Shown one piece after another: positions 7,993 to 18,847 of a stretch of DNA of 64,000 bases. The first letter of the stretch is position 1, and the number at the start of each line of letters is the position of its first letter. The notes under the pieces were generated by a model, which was not told where the DNA came from, did no database searches, and was given only the letters and a program-made list of their open reading frames with translations. A program made the position numbers and the translations under genes. The stretch comes from QHVT01 sp036389275. GTDB lineage: Bacteria > Acidobacteriota > Thermoanaerobaculia > Gp7-AA8. The DNA is taken from contig DASVQE010000093.1 of assembly GCA_036389275.1 (NCBI GenBank), forward strand, positions 29,969 through 93,968. The letters are read 5' to 3'.

Positions 7993-10900
7993 ATGATGAA
8001 TCTGCTCGCCGACCGCCGACTCGTCTCACTGCTGTCTGCATTCGCCTTCCTCGTCGCCTCCTGCTCCCACACCGATCCGAGCGCGCGCATCGCCCGAGTG
8101 CGAGAGGCGCGCGAAGCGCATGCGAATGCGTCGCTCGAACGGGACGAGGAGCGCGAGCTCGAGCCGGCGCAGGAGCTGATCCTGCGCGAGCAGGAGCTCG
8201 AGACCATCCGCAGCGCGCCGCAGGACCACGTACCGCCCGCCGCGCTCGCGAGCGCCGTCGCGCAACGCGACGCGATGACGAAGGACGCCAGCGTTCCCGG
8301 CACCGCCGGCAGCTGGTCGCCCATCGGCCAGGGACCGCTCATTCTCGACAGCGCGAACTACGGCGCGGTCGGCGGCTACGGCTGGGTGCACGTGGCCGGC
8401 CGCATCGACAGCTTGAAGTACGACCCGGTCGGCAAGCGGCTCTTCGCGTCGAAGGGCACCGGCGGCGTCTGGATGTCGACCGACTTCGGCGAGAACTGGA
8501 CCTCGATCGGCGACTCGCTGCCGAGCCAGATCGTCGGCGCCGTCGGCTGGACTCCCGCGAACGGCGGCACGGTCCTGGCCATCGGCGGCGAGCCGCTCAT
8601 CGGCGGCGGCTTCGCCTTCGCCGGCATCGGCGCGTTCTACAGCAACGATCTCGGACGCACCTGGAACAAGGCCATCGGCGTGCCGGAAGGCGCGCTCGGC
8701 ATGGCCATCGAAGCCGATCCTTCCGATCCGTACAAGGTCTACGCTGCGACGTCGTTCGGCCTCTATCGCTCGACCGACGGCGGACGGACGTACACCAACG
8801 TGAATCTGCCGACCGGCGACTGCGCCGGCAAGCCGGGCACCGGCACCTGCTTCTTCGCCAACGTCGTCACCGACGTGGAGATCGTCGCGCCGGGCGGCGT
8901 GAACACCACCACGCCTCCGGGCACGGTCATCGCGGCAGTCGGTTGGATCCGCGGCGCGTACAAGAATCCCGACGGCACGATCCAGTCGCCGCGCAACGGT
9001 CTCTATCGCTCGACCACCGGCGAGCCGGGTTCCTTCGTGAAGGTCGAGCCGCTCGCCGGCACCTTCACGCAGCAGGAGCGCATCGGCCGCATGCAGTTCG
9101 GCAAAGTCAGCGGACCGGCGCAGGATCACGATTACCTCTACGCGATGGTGCAGGACGCGCAGGCGCTCAACGGGCAGCTCGACATCCTCGACATCCCCGT
9201 CCCCGATCCGCGCGAGTCGGTCACCGGCGGCACGGTGTTCAACGGGATCTACGTCTCGTCCGACTTCGGTCTGAGCTGGAAGCTGATGGCGGACGACAAC
9301 GCCATCGCCAAGAATCCGGCGACCGGCTCAGCGCTGATCGGACTCAACTCCGCCACCGGCTACGAGCCGGGCGTGCAGGCCTGGTACAACATGTGGGTCG
9401 CCGCCGACCCGACGCGGCAGACCAGCGACGGCGTTCCGACGCGTCTCGCCTTCGGCCTCGAAGAGGTGTGGCAGAACGAAGTGACGAGCGTGCCGATGAA
9501 CGGCCCCACGACGTTCAAGGTGATCGGCCGTTACGCGAACGCGTGCGCCGGCCTGCTCACCGGCGAGGTCTGCCCGACGTTCCGCGAGCCGAGCAGCAGC
9601 TCCGGCACGACGACGCATCCCGATCAGCACGACGGCCTCTGGATCCCGCGCGCCGACGGCGGCGTGTATCTCGCGATCGGCAACGACGGCGGCTTCTATC
9701 GCGCCGACGGCGCCGGCGAGCTCGATAACGGGAAGTGGGGCAACGGCAATCAGAACGGCTTCGTGTCGCTGCTGCCGTACGACGCGGCGATGGCGAACGA
9801 CGGCACGGTGTGGGCCGGCCTGCAGGACAACGGGCAGATGAAGATCACGCCCGACGGAAAGAAGTACATGACGTACGGCGGCGACGGCGGCCTCACCGAC
9901 GTCGATCCGTACGACAGCAACGTCGCGTACGAGGAGTATGTCTACGGCGCGATGAAGGCCACCACTGACGGCGGCAAGAGCTGGCGCTCGATGGATCCGG
10001 GCCTCACCGGCGCACGTTTCGTGGCGCCGTTCAAGATGGATTCGGCCAAGTCGACGCACCTCGTCGCCGGCGGCAACGAGATCGTCGAGACGATCTACGG
10101 TCCCGAGACGAACGGTCCCGACGCCACCGGCGCCTGCACGCTGAACTGCTGGCAGACGGTGTTCGACCTCGGCACGCGCAATCATCCCGGCGATCCGGCC
10201 GCGGCACCGCCGACGGTCGACGCGGCGAGCGATCCGCTGCTCACCACGTCTGCGATCGACACCTACGGCGACGCCACGTACGCCGCGTGGTGCGGGCCCT
10301 GCAACATCCGCAACGCCTACTGGGGCTTCAAGAGCGGCCTCGCCACGAACGTCGGCGGCACGCTTCCGCCGAAGAAGATGAGCGGCGACGGCTGGCACAT
10401 CGCGTCCGCCAAAGGCCTGCCGAATCGCTTCATCACTTCGGTATTCGTCGATCCGCGCAACATCCACACGGTCTACGTCACCCTCGGCGGCTACAGCGCG
10501 CCGTGGTATCCGCCGGGATCGAACGGCGACTCGAACGCGAACATCGGCCAGGGACATCTCTTCAAGTCGACCGACGGCGGCGAGAACTTCACCGACATCT
10601 CCGGCAATCTGCCGGACGTGCCCGCGACGGCGTTCGTGCTGCGCGGCGGCCAGCTCATCGTCGGCACCGACATCGGCGTGTTTGCGTCCGACGCAAAAGG
10701 CGGCAAGAAGTTCTCGCCGCTGCAGGGACTGCCGGTCGTGCCGATCACCAACGTCACGCTCAAGCCGAACGATCCCGATCTGCTGGTCGTGGCCACTTTC
10801 GGGCGCGGCGTCTGGAGCTATCGCTTCACGGAGTCGCTGAAGAAGCCGCCGGTCGCAGCCGGACCGAGCACCTGCATCAACTCGACGGAAGCTCCGCCGT

Positions 10901-11436
10901 CGTCGTTCGGCACGGCCACCGTGGCCGGCCCGTACAACTTCGAGGCGGACGAAAACGGCTGGACCGCCGGCTCGACGAACGCGACGTTCGCGATGTGGCG
11001 GCGCCTCGCGCCGGGCAATCTCTCCACGTTCGGATTCGCCGCGTCGCCGTACAACAACTCCTATCCGCTCACCGACACGACCTCGACGATGCTGATGTCG
11101 CCGTCGATCGTGCAGTCCGGCGGCTGGCTCTTCGTCGAAGTCGCGAACAAGCGCGATCTCGAGGCGGGCTTCGACTGGATGATTCCCGAATGGTCGTGCG
11201 ACGGCGGCGCGTCGTGGACGCCGATTCTCTACCGCTGGGACGCGGCCGCCGGCGCCTGGGGCTCCTCCGCGATGACCGGCCAGAACCCCAGCTATCCGCT
11301 GTACGACGTCGAGAAGCTGGCGTTCAAAGCGCCGGCAGGAGCGATCAAGATCCGCTTCCGCGTCACCGCCGATCAACTCGGCGGCTCGCCGGTCTACCTC
11401 GGCTCGTTCGTCGACGACATCGTGATCAAGAAGTAA
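7993..11436 (+). CDS. Large BNR/VPS10-type beta-propeller lipoprotein
   Basis: About 1147 residues. The N terminus is a lipoprotein signal ending LVASC, and a charged helical region with many Arg/Glu follows. The bulk consists of sialidase-type Asp-box repeats: STDFGENWT, SNDLGRTWN, STDGGRTYT, SSDFGLSWK, TTDGGKSWR and STDGGENFT. Such repeats build one or two beta-propellers as in sortilin/VPS10-like or WD40/YVTN-like glycosyl hydrolases. A C-terminal jelly-roll domain (PYNFEADENGWT to the SFVDDIVI end) resembles MAM or choice-of-anchor J modules. It is probably surface-exposed, binding or cleaving glycans or proteins. The start is uncertain: GTG 7975 is possible, but ATG 7993 puts the signal at the very N terminus. 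Confidence 0.88.
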   Translation: MMNLLADRRLVSLLSAFAFLVASCSHTDPSARIARVREAREAHANASLERDEERELEPAQELILREQELETIRSAPQDHVPPAALASAVAQRDAMTKDASVPGTAGSWSPIGQGPLILDSANYGAVGGYGWVHVAGRIDSLKYDPVGKRLFASKGTGGVWMSTDFGENWTSIGDSLPSQIVGAVGWTPANGGTVLAIGGEPLIGGGFAFAGIGAFYSNDLGRTWNKAIGVPEGALGMAIEADPSDPYKVYAATSFGLYRSTDGGRTYTNVNLPTGDCAGKPGTGTCFFANVVTDVEIVAPGGVNTTTPPGTVIAAVGWIRGAYKNPDGTIQSPRNGLYRSTTGEPGSFVKVEPLAGTFTQQERIGRMQFGKVSGPAQDHDYLYAMVQDAQALNGQLDILDIPVPDPRESVTGGTVFNGIYVSSDFGLSWKLMADDNAIAKNPATGSALIGLNSATGYEPGVQAWYNMWVAADPTRQTSDGVPTRLAFGLEEVWQNEVTSVPMNGPTTFKVIGRYANACAGLLTGEVCPTFREPSSSSGTTTHPDQHDGLWIPRADGGVYLAIGNDGGFYRADGAGELDNGKWGNGNQNGFVSLLPYDAAMANDGTVWAGLQDNGQMKITPDGKKYMTYGGDGGLTDVDPYDSNVAYEEYVYGAMKATTDGGKSWRSMDPGLTGARFVAPFKMDSAKSTHLVAGGNEIVETIYGPETNGPDATGACTLNCWQTVFDLGTRNHPGDPAAAPPTVDAASDPLLTTSAIDTYGDATYAAWCGPCNIRNAYWGFKSGLATNVGGTLPPKKMSGDGWHIASAKGLPNRFITSVFVDPRNIHTVYVTLGGYSAPWYPPGSNGDSNANIGQGHLFKSTDGGENFTDISGNLPDVPATAFVLRGGQLIVGTDIGVFASDAKGGKKFSPLQGLPVVPITNVTLKPNDPDLLVVATFGRGVWSYRFTESLKKPPVAAGPSTCINSTEAPPSSFGTATVAGPYNFEADENGWTAGSTNATFAMWRRLAPGNLSTFGFAASPYNNSYPLTDTTSTMLMSPSIVQSGGWLFVEVANKRDLEAGFDWMIPEWSCDGGASWTPILYRWDAAAGAWGSSAMTGQNPSYPLYDVEKLAFKAPAGAIKIRFRVTADQLGGSPVYLGSFVDDIVIKK
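10681..10697. repeat. 17-bp palindrome TTTGCGTCTNNNGCAAA, copy 2
   Basis: TTTGCGTCCGACGCAAA lies inside the BNR lipoprotein gene, where it is read in frame as FASDAK. It has one difference from the consensus centre. Confidence 0.65.
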
Positions 11437-11460
11437 ATCGCACCGACGCGCAACTACACT

Positions 11461-11494
11461 CGGGCGGCCTGCAAGGGCCGCCCGTTTTCTTTTT
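11461..11494 (+). terminator. Rho-independent terminator of the BNR lipoprotein gene
   Basis: A 9-bp GC stem (CGGGCGGCC at 11461-11469, GGCCGCCCG at 11476-11484) with a six-base loop is followed by TTTTCTTTTT. It begins 24 bases after the stop codon and is the clearest intrinsic terminator in the window. Confidence 0.93.
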
Positions 11495-11555
11495 GGAGCG
11501 AGGCGAAGGATTTTTCTCGCGGCGCCGGTCCAACGGGGCGAACGGAGAAAACGAC

Positions 11556-12161
11556 ATGCACACGCGCTTTGCCACACTCCTCCTCTGCTGCCTCGCACTC
11601 ACCGCGCCGCTCTTCGCGCAGTCGAACGCGCTCACGCTCTGGCTCACCACCTCGCACAACGCCGACGGCGGGCCGGTCGGCGATCCGGCCGACAACCTGC
11701 GCGCGCAGTTCGACGACGGCAGCGGCTATGGCGCGAGCTACAGCCGCGCGCTGCCGCACCGCCTCTCGGCTGAGATCGCGGCCTTCCGCGTTTCTGCCGG
11801 CGCGTCGCTGCGCGATCCCGACGAGACGGTGTCGGCCGGCGACGTCGAGATCACGCCGATCACCGCGATGCTGCGCCTCGACGTGATCCGCGCCGGCGCA
11901 TTCAGCGCGCATGTCGGAGCGGGCGCCGCGTACGTGATGGTCGACGATCTCTCCAGCCGCGAGCTGCAGTTCGCAGGCGCCGGCACGATCAACCTCGACG
12001 ACGAGACCACCTACGTGGCCGGAGCCGGAGCGGAGTGGTCGTTCGGACGTTGGGCGATCGCGGCGGACGCGCGCTACCTGCCGCTGACGCTGCACGCGCC
12101 GAACGGCGAAGTCGATCTCGATCCGCTGCTCCTCTCCGCCGGCGTGCGCGTGCGGTTCTGA
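11556..12161 (+). CDS. Outer-membrane beta-barrel protein (OmpW/OmpA-barrel-like)
   Basis: A 201-residue protein with a Sec signal ending in LFAQS (about 1-21). Alternating amphipathic strands follow (AGAFSAHVGAGAAYVMV, TYVAGAGAEWSFGRWAIAADARYLPL), and the last residue is Phe in VRVRF, the usual sign of a BAM-assembled barrel. Length and the strand pattern fit small eight-stranded barrels such as OmpW; no ligand can be named. A GGAG site is 11 bases upstream of the ATG. The sigma-factor gene begins two bases after its stop, so it heads the sigma/anti-sigma/TonB receptor operon and may be part of the same surface response. Confidence 0.8.
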   Translation: MHTRFATLLLCCLALTAPLFAQSNALTLWLTTSHNADGGPVGDPADNLRAQFDDGSGYGASYSRALPHRLSAEIAAFRVSAGASLRDPDETVSAGDVEITPITAMLRLDVIRAGAFSAHVGAGAAYVMVDDLSSRELQFAGAGTINLDDETTYVAGAGAEWSFGRWAIAADARYLPLTLHAPNGEVDLDPLLLSAGVRVRF

Positions 12162-12163
12162 AG

Positions 12164-12745
12164 ATGAGCGCCGACCACGCCGACCGCTTCCTCGTCGCCC
12201 GCCTGCTGCGCGGCGACGAGGAAGCATTCGCGCAGTTCTTCGAGGCGAGCTTCGCGCCGCTGTTCCGCTTCGCGCTCTCGCGCGTCGGCGGCGACGCGGA
12301 TGCGGCCGAAGAGCTCGCGCAGACGACGCTCTGCCGCGCGGTGCGCAAGCTCGCCACCTATCGCGGCGAAGCGGCGCTGCTGACCTGGCTCACGACGATC
12401 TGCCGCCGCGAGATCGCCGACTACTACGAACGACGAAAGAAGGTGCCGCCGATGATCGATCTGGCCGAGGACGTTCCGGAGATCCGCGCAGCGCTCGAGT
12501 CGATGAGAGCGGGCGACGAGGCGGCGCGCCGCGATGCCGCGCGGCTCGTGCAGGTCGTGCTCGACCGGCTGCCGTCGCGCTACGGCGACGCGCTCGAATG
12601 GAAGTACATCGACGGCCTGTCCGTCGCCGAGATCGGCACGCGCCTCGGCGTGGCCACGAAGGCGGCGGAGTCGCTGCTGACGCGCGCACGCGCCGCGTTC
12701 CGCGACGCATTCACCGCCGCGTACGGAAGTGAGGTGACGCCGTGA
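12164..12745 (+). CDS. ECF-type RNA polymerase sigma factor
   Basis: A 193-residue sigma-70 family protein with only regions 2 and 4. Region 2 contains ADAAEELAQTTLCRAVRKL and ALLTWLTTICRREIADYYERR (about 45-90). Region 4 contains LPSRYGDALEWKYIDGLSVAEIG and a C-terminal helix-turn-helix ending in LLTRARAAFRDAF. The following gene encodes a FecR-like anti-sigma factor, overlapping by four bases (GTGA), and a TonB receptor follows. By analogy with FecI, this factor should be released when the receptor binds its ligand and direct transcription of target genes, possibly this operon. Confidence 0.92.
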   Translation: MSADHADRFLVARLLRGDEEAFAQFFEASFAPLFRFALSRVGGDADAAEELAQTTLCRAVRKLATYRGEAALLTWLTTICRREIADYYERRKKVPPMIDLAEDVPEIRAALESMRAGDEAARRDAARLVQVVLDRLPSRYGDALEWKYIDGLSVAEIGTRLGVATKAAESLLTRARAAFRDAFTAAYGSEVTP

Positions 12746-13635
12746 ACGACGACCCGATCGAGACCCTGGTGCGGCTGGCCGGACGCCGTCCGCGGCCGGA
12801 TGCCGACGCCGAAGCGCGCGTGCGCGCGGCGGTGCAGGCGGAGTGGCAGCGCGGCGTGCGCGCGCGGCGACGGACGCGTTTCGGCGCGCTCGCGGCAGCC
12901 GCGGCGATCGCCGTCATCGTGGCCACGCTCACCCTGCGTACGCCGGCGCCGAAGGTCATAGCGCCGGCGGCGATCGTGGCGCGCGTCGAGAGCGTGCACG
13001 GCGCGAGCGCCCTCGCCGCCGGCATGAACCTGCGGGCCGGTGCGCGCGTCGCGCTGCCGGAGCACGCCACTGCCTCGCTGTCGTGGAACGGCGTGACACT
13101 ACGGATCGATGGATTGACGGAGTTGCGGATCGACGGACCTGCGTCCGCGACGCTGACGCGCGGCGCGGTCTACGTCGCCACCGGCAACGTGCGCGGCGTA
13201 ATCGTGCGCACGCCGTTCGGCGAAGTGCGCGACGTCGGCACGACCTTCGAGGTGCGCGTCCGCGGCGATGCCACGCGCGTGCGCGTTCGCGACGGCGCCG
13301 TGACGTTGCGCGGCGCGACGGCGCAGCGCGGCATCGAGCTCACCGCCACGCGGAGCGCGGTGGCGCGGCGCAGCATCGACGTCAGCGGCAATGAGTGGTC
13401 GTGGATCGAGCGCGCCGCGCCGCCGGTCGTGCTCGAAGGCACGACGCTCGACGACGTGGTCGCGCGGGTGGCCACCGAAAAAGGGCTGCGCGTGGAATGG
13501 CGCGGCGGCGCGCGCGACGTCGCCTTGCATGGCTCGACGCCGCTCACCCTCGACGAGGCGCTCGACGCCGCGACGGCGGCCAGCGGCGCGACCTACACCA
13601 TCGAAGGTCAGCGCCTGATCGTGAGGACGCGATGA
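12742..13635 (+). CDS. FecR-type anti-sigma factor with a C-terminal STN-like domain
   Basis: A 297-residue protein: a cytoplasmic Arg-rich N terminus (1-45) that would hold the sigma factor, one membrane helix at about 47-65, and a periplasmic FecR domain with VARVESVHG, TRGAVYVATG and RTPFGEVRDVGTTFEVRV. Its last ~70 residues (from VVLEGTTLDDVVARVA to the end) resemble an STN (secretin/TonB N-terminal) module, usually found on the receptor rather than the anti-sigma factor. Start GTG overlaps the sigma stop, and its own stop overlaps the receptor start (ATGA), so the three genes are translationally coupled. Confidence 0.9.
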   Translation: MNDDPIETLVRLAGRRPRPDADAEARVRAAVQAEWQRGVRARRRTRFGALAAAAAIAVIVATLTLRTPAPKVIAPAAIVARVESVHGASALAAGMNLRAGARVALPEHATASLSWNGVTLRIDGLTELRIDGPASATLTRGAVYVATGNVRGVIVRTPFGEVRDVGTTFEVRVRGDATRVRVRDGAVTLRGATAQRGIELTATRSAVARRSIDVSGNEWSWIERAAPPVVLEGTTLDDVVARVATEKGLRVEWRGGARDVALHGSTPLTLDEALDAATAASGATYTIEGQRLIVRTR

Positions 13636-15899
13636 AACGCTTCATGCTGCTGCTGCTGTTCGCGCTGCCGCTGCAGGCCGCGCACTTTGCCGGACGTCCG
13701 CTCGGCGACGCATTGCGCGAGCTGGAGTCGCGCGGGCTGCGGCTGATCTACAGCGCCGACGTGGTCACGCCGGCCATGATCGTGCGCGCCGAGCCGCGCG
13801 CCAGCGAGCCGCGGCGCATCCTCGACGAGCTGCTGCGCGAGCATGCGCTGCACGCGCAGCGCGGACCGCGCGGCACGCTGGTGATCGTGCGCGACGCGCC
13901 GAAAGCGCCACCCAAAGAGACGGCCGCGCCGCCGCCGCAGATGCCGGTGGCGCTCGCCGAGATCGTCGTCACGCCGAGCCGCTTCACGCTGCTCGCGGAT
14001 GCGCCGGAGAGCCGGCAGTTTCTCTCGCGTACGGACGTCCAGCGCGTGCCGCATCTCGCCGACGACCTCTATCGCGCCATCGCCCGCGTGCCCGGCACCA
14101 CCAGCGCCGACGTCAGCGCGCGCTTCAACCTGCGCGGCGGCGTCGAGGACGAGGTGCTGGTGCTGGTCGACGGCGCGGAGATCCGCGACCCGTTCCACAT
14201 GCGCGATCTCTATCGCGCCTTCAGCACGCTCGACGCCGAAGCGGTGGCGTCGGCGGACATCCTCAGCGGCGGCTATCCGGCGGAGTACGGCGGCCGGATG
14301 AGCGGCGTCGTGGACGTGCAGACGCTCGCGCCGGAACGGACGCATCACGAGCTCGGCATCAGCGTGCTGAACACGCGCCTCCTGTCCGAGGGTGCGTTCG
14401 GCGACGGCGGCGCCTGGCTGCTCTCAGTCCGCCGCGGCTACCTGCGCGAGGTGCTGGCGCTGCTGCAGGGCAACGCCGATGTCGATCCGCGCTACTACGA
14501 TCTCCTCGGCAAGGTGCAGTGGGCGCTCGGCGACAAGGCCATGCTCTCCGCGCACGCGCTGGTCGCGCACGACCGCCTCACGCTGCGCGACACGCCCGAC
14601 ACCGCGGCGAAGGCGACGTACGACGACCGCTACGTCTGGCTGAACCTGCGCGGCGCGCCGTCGCCGCGGCTCTTCGCGCAGAGCGTGCTGTCGTACGGCA
14701 CGTCCGACTCGCGGCGCGGCGGGCACTTTGACGAGACGATCGGCACCGAGCGCGGCGCGGCCGTCGACACGCACGACGCGCGCATCGTCACCTGGAAAAA
14801 CGACGCGACGCTCACGCTCTCGCCATCGCAGGAGCTGAAGTTCGGCGTCAGCGCCGGCACGTCGCGCGCGCGTTACGACTACGCCGGCACGAATGCCATC
14901 GCCTTCTCGCTCTTCAACCTCGGCCAGCCGTCGCGCACCGTCGAGCGCGTCGTCCACGCGGAGCCGAGCGGCAGCCAGTTCGGCGCGTACGTGGCCGAGC
15001 GCGTGCGGCTCACCGACACGCTCGTGGCCGAGGGCGGCCTGCGGGCCGATGCGGAGAGCTACACGCCGGACGGCGTGAACGTTGCGCCGCGGCTCAACCT
15101 CGCCTGGATGCCGTCGCCGCGCACCAGCCTGCGCGCGGCGTGGGGCGTCTTCTTCCAGCCGCAGCGCATCGACGAGCTGCCGGTCAGCGACGGCGCGACG
15201 TCGTTCGAGCGCGCGCAGCGATCGACGCATCGCGTCGTCGGCGTCGAGCAGCTCCTCGGCCGCGGCTACGTCGCGCGGCTCGAGCTGTACGACAAGAGCA
15301 TGTCGCGCCTGCGCACGCGCTACGAGAACCTCTACGACCCGCTGCTCCTCTTCGCCGAGCTGCGCGCCGACCGCGTGAGCATCACGCCGGAACGTGCGCG
15401 CGCGCGCGGCGCCGAACTGCTGCTGCGCAGCGATCCCGCCGCGCGCGTCAGCGGCTGGATCAGCTACACCTTCGCGCGCGCCACCGACACGATCAATGGC
15501 GCCGACGTGCCGCGCGCCTGGGACCAGCGCCACGCGTCGACCTTCAGCGTCAACTACCGCGCCGGCGCGCGCTGGAACGCGAACCTGGCCGGCACGTATC
15601 ACAGCGGCTGGCCTACCACGCCGGTGAGCGCGCGCTTCGAGAACGGGCGCGTCTTCAGCGAGCCGGCCACGCTCCGCTCCGCGCGCCTCCCCGACTATCG
15701 CCGCCTCGACTTCCGCATCAGCCGCACCGGCCGCACGTTCGACGTCTTCGTCGAGCTGTTCAACGTGCTCTCCGTCTCCAACGTCACGCGCATCGAAGGC
15801 TTCGACTACGAGCGCAGCGGCGACGCCATCGTGGCCCGTCCGCTCACCGAGTCGATCCTCGGCATCCTGCCGTCGTTCGGCGTGACCTGGAAGTTTTAG
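13632..15899 (+). CDS. TonB-dependent receptor with an N-terminal STN signalling domain
   Basis: A 755-residue outer-membrane protein. Residues 1-19 are a signal peptide; about 20-85 form an STN domain (PLGDALRELESRGLRLIYS). A TonB-box-like EIVVTPSRF segment (about 108-117), the plug (FNLRGGVEDEVLVLVDGAEI, GGYPAEYGGRMSGVVDV) and a 22-strand-type barrel ending TWKF follow. The STN domain marks it as a transducer that signals to the FecR protein encoded just before it. It is a likely importer of a siderophore, vitamin or sugar; the substrate is not evident. Its last bases overlap the end of the convergent TetR gene. Confidence 0.93.
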   Translation: MKRFMLLLLFALPLQAAHFAGRPLGDALRELESRGLRLIYSADVVTPAMIVRAEPRASEPRRILDELLREHALHAQRGPRGTLVIVRDAPKAPPKETAAPPPQMPVALAEIVVTPSRFTLLADAPESRQFLSRTDVQRVPHLADDLYRAIARVPGTTSADVSARFNLRGGVEDEVLVLVDGAEIRDPFHMRDLYRAFSTLDAEAVASADILSGGYPAEYGGRMSGVVDVQTLAPERTHHELGISVLNTRLLSEGAFGDGGAWLLSVRRGYLREVLALLQGNADVDPRYYDLLGKVQWALGDKAMLSAHALVAHDRLTLRDTPDTAAKATYDDRYVWLNLRGAPSPRLFAQSVLSYGTSDSRRGGHFDETIGTERGAAVDTHDARIVTWKNDATLTLSPSQELKFGVSAGTSRARYDYAGTNAIAFSLFNLGQPSRTVERVVHAEPSGSQFGAYVAERVRLTDTLVAEGGLRADAESYTPDGVNVAPRLNLAWMPSPRTSLRAAWGVFFQPQRIDELPVSDGATSFERAQRSTHRVVGVEQLLGRGYVARLELYDKSMSRLRTRYENLYDPLLLFAELRADRVSITPERARARGAELLLRSDPAARVSGWISYTFARATDTINGADVPRAWDQRHASTFSVNYRAGARWNANLAGTYHSGWPTTPVSARFENGRVFSEPATLRSARLPDYRRLDFRISRTGRTFDVFVELFNVLSVSNVTRIEGFDYERSGDAIVARPLTESILGILPSFGVTWKF

Positions 15900-16231
15900 G
15901 CGAGCAGCAGCTCGACGAGCGCCGCGCCGTCGACGTCGTCGCCGAGGAGCTCGCGCACGATGGCGCGCGTCTCGTCGTTCTCCTGCGCCTCGCCGATCAG
16001 CGAGGCGACGACGCGGCGCCAGCGGCCGCGCAGCAGGTCCGCCTCTTCGCGCACGACGTCTGCGGCCAGCGCGGCTTTCGACGGCCAGCGGCGATAGATC
16101 GTGGTCTTGGCGACGCCCGCGCGCGCGGCGATGTCGTTGAGCGTGATCTCGGAGTAGCGGCGCTCGCGCAGCAGCAGGCGCGCGGCCTCGAGGATGTTCG
16201 CTTCCGACTCCGGATTGCGCGGCCGGGCCAC
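15896..16231 (-). CDS. Short TetR-family transcriptional regulator
   Basis: A 111-residue protein. Residues 1-60 are a typical TetR DNA-binding domain: NILEAARLLLRERRYSEITLNDIAARAGVAKTTIYRRW in order, ending in the TTIYRRWPSKAAL recognition and support helices. The C-terminal ligand-binding part is only about 50 residues, where the family normally has 120-140. It may be a shortened regulator that no longer binds a ligand, or the frame may be truncated. It starts one base after the ftsK stop on the same strand, so it is the last gene of that unit. Its own stop overlaps the TonB receptor stop by four bases. Confidence 0.85.
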   Translation of the reverse strand: MARPRNPESEANILEAARLLLRERRYSEITLNDIAARAGVAKTTIYRRWPSKAALAADVVREEADLLRGRWRRVVASLIGEAQENDETRAIVRELLGDDVDGAALVELLLA

Positions 16232-16232
16232 G

Positions 16233-18758
<2,526 letters not shown>

Positions 18759-18804
18759 TCCCAGCTCGTTCGTGAGTGAGTGTAGCAGAAAGCGTGCACA
18801 TGAA

Positions 18805-18832
18805 TGTGAGCCGCGCCGGCGCGCGGCTCACA
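18805..18832 (-). terminator. Strong hairpin between the cupredoxin and ftsK genes
   Basis: Perfect 12-bp arms (TGTGAGCCGCGC at 18805-18816 and its complement at 18821-18832) enclose a four-base loop, 16 bases after the cupredoxin gene stop. The tail is not U-rich, so termination is inferred from position and stability. Confidence 0.65.
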
Positions 18833-18847
18833 TCCGGATTCCGCGCG

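Noticed and set aside
9328..11598. 756-residue minus-strand frame opposite the BNR lipoprotein gene
   Set aside because: No family resemblance, Arg-rich composition and fully antisense to the repeat-containing gene.
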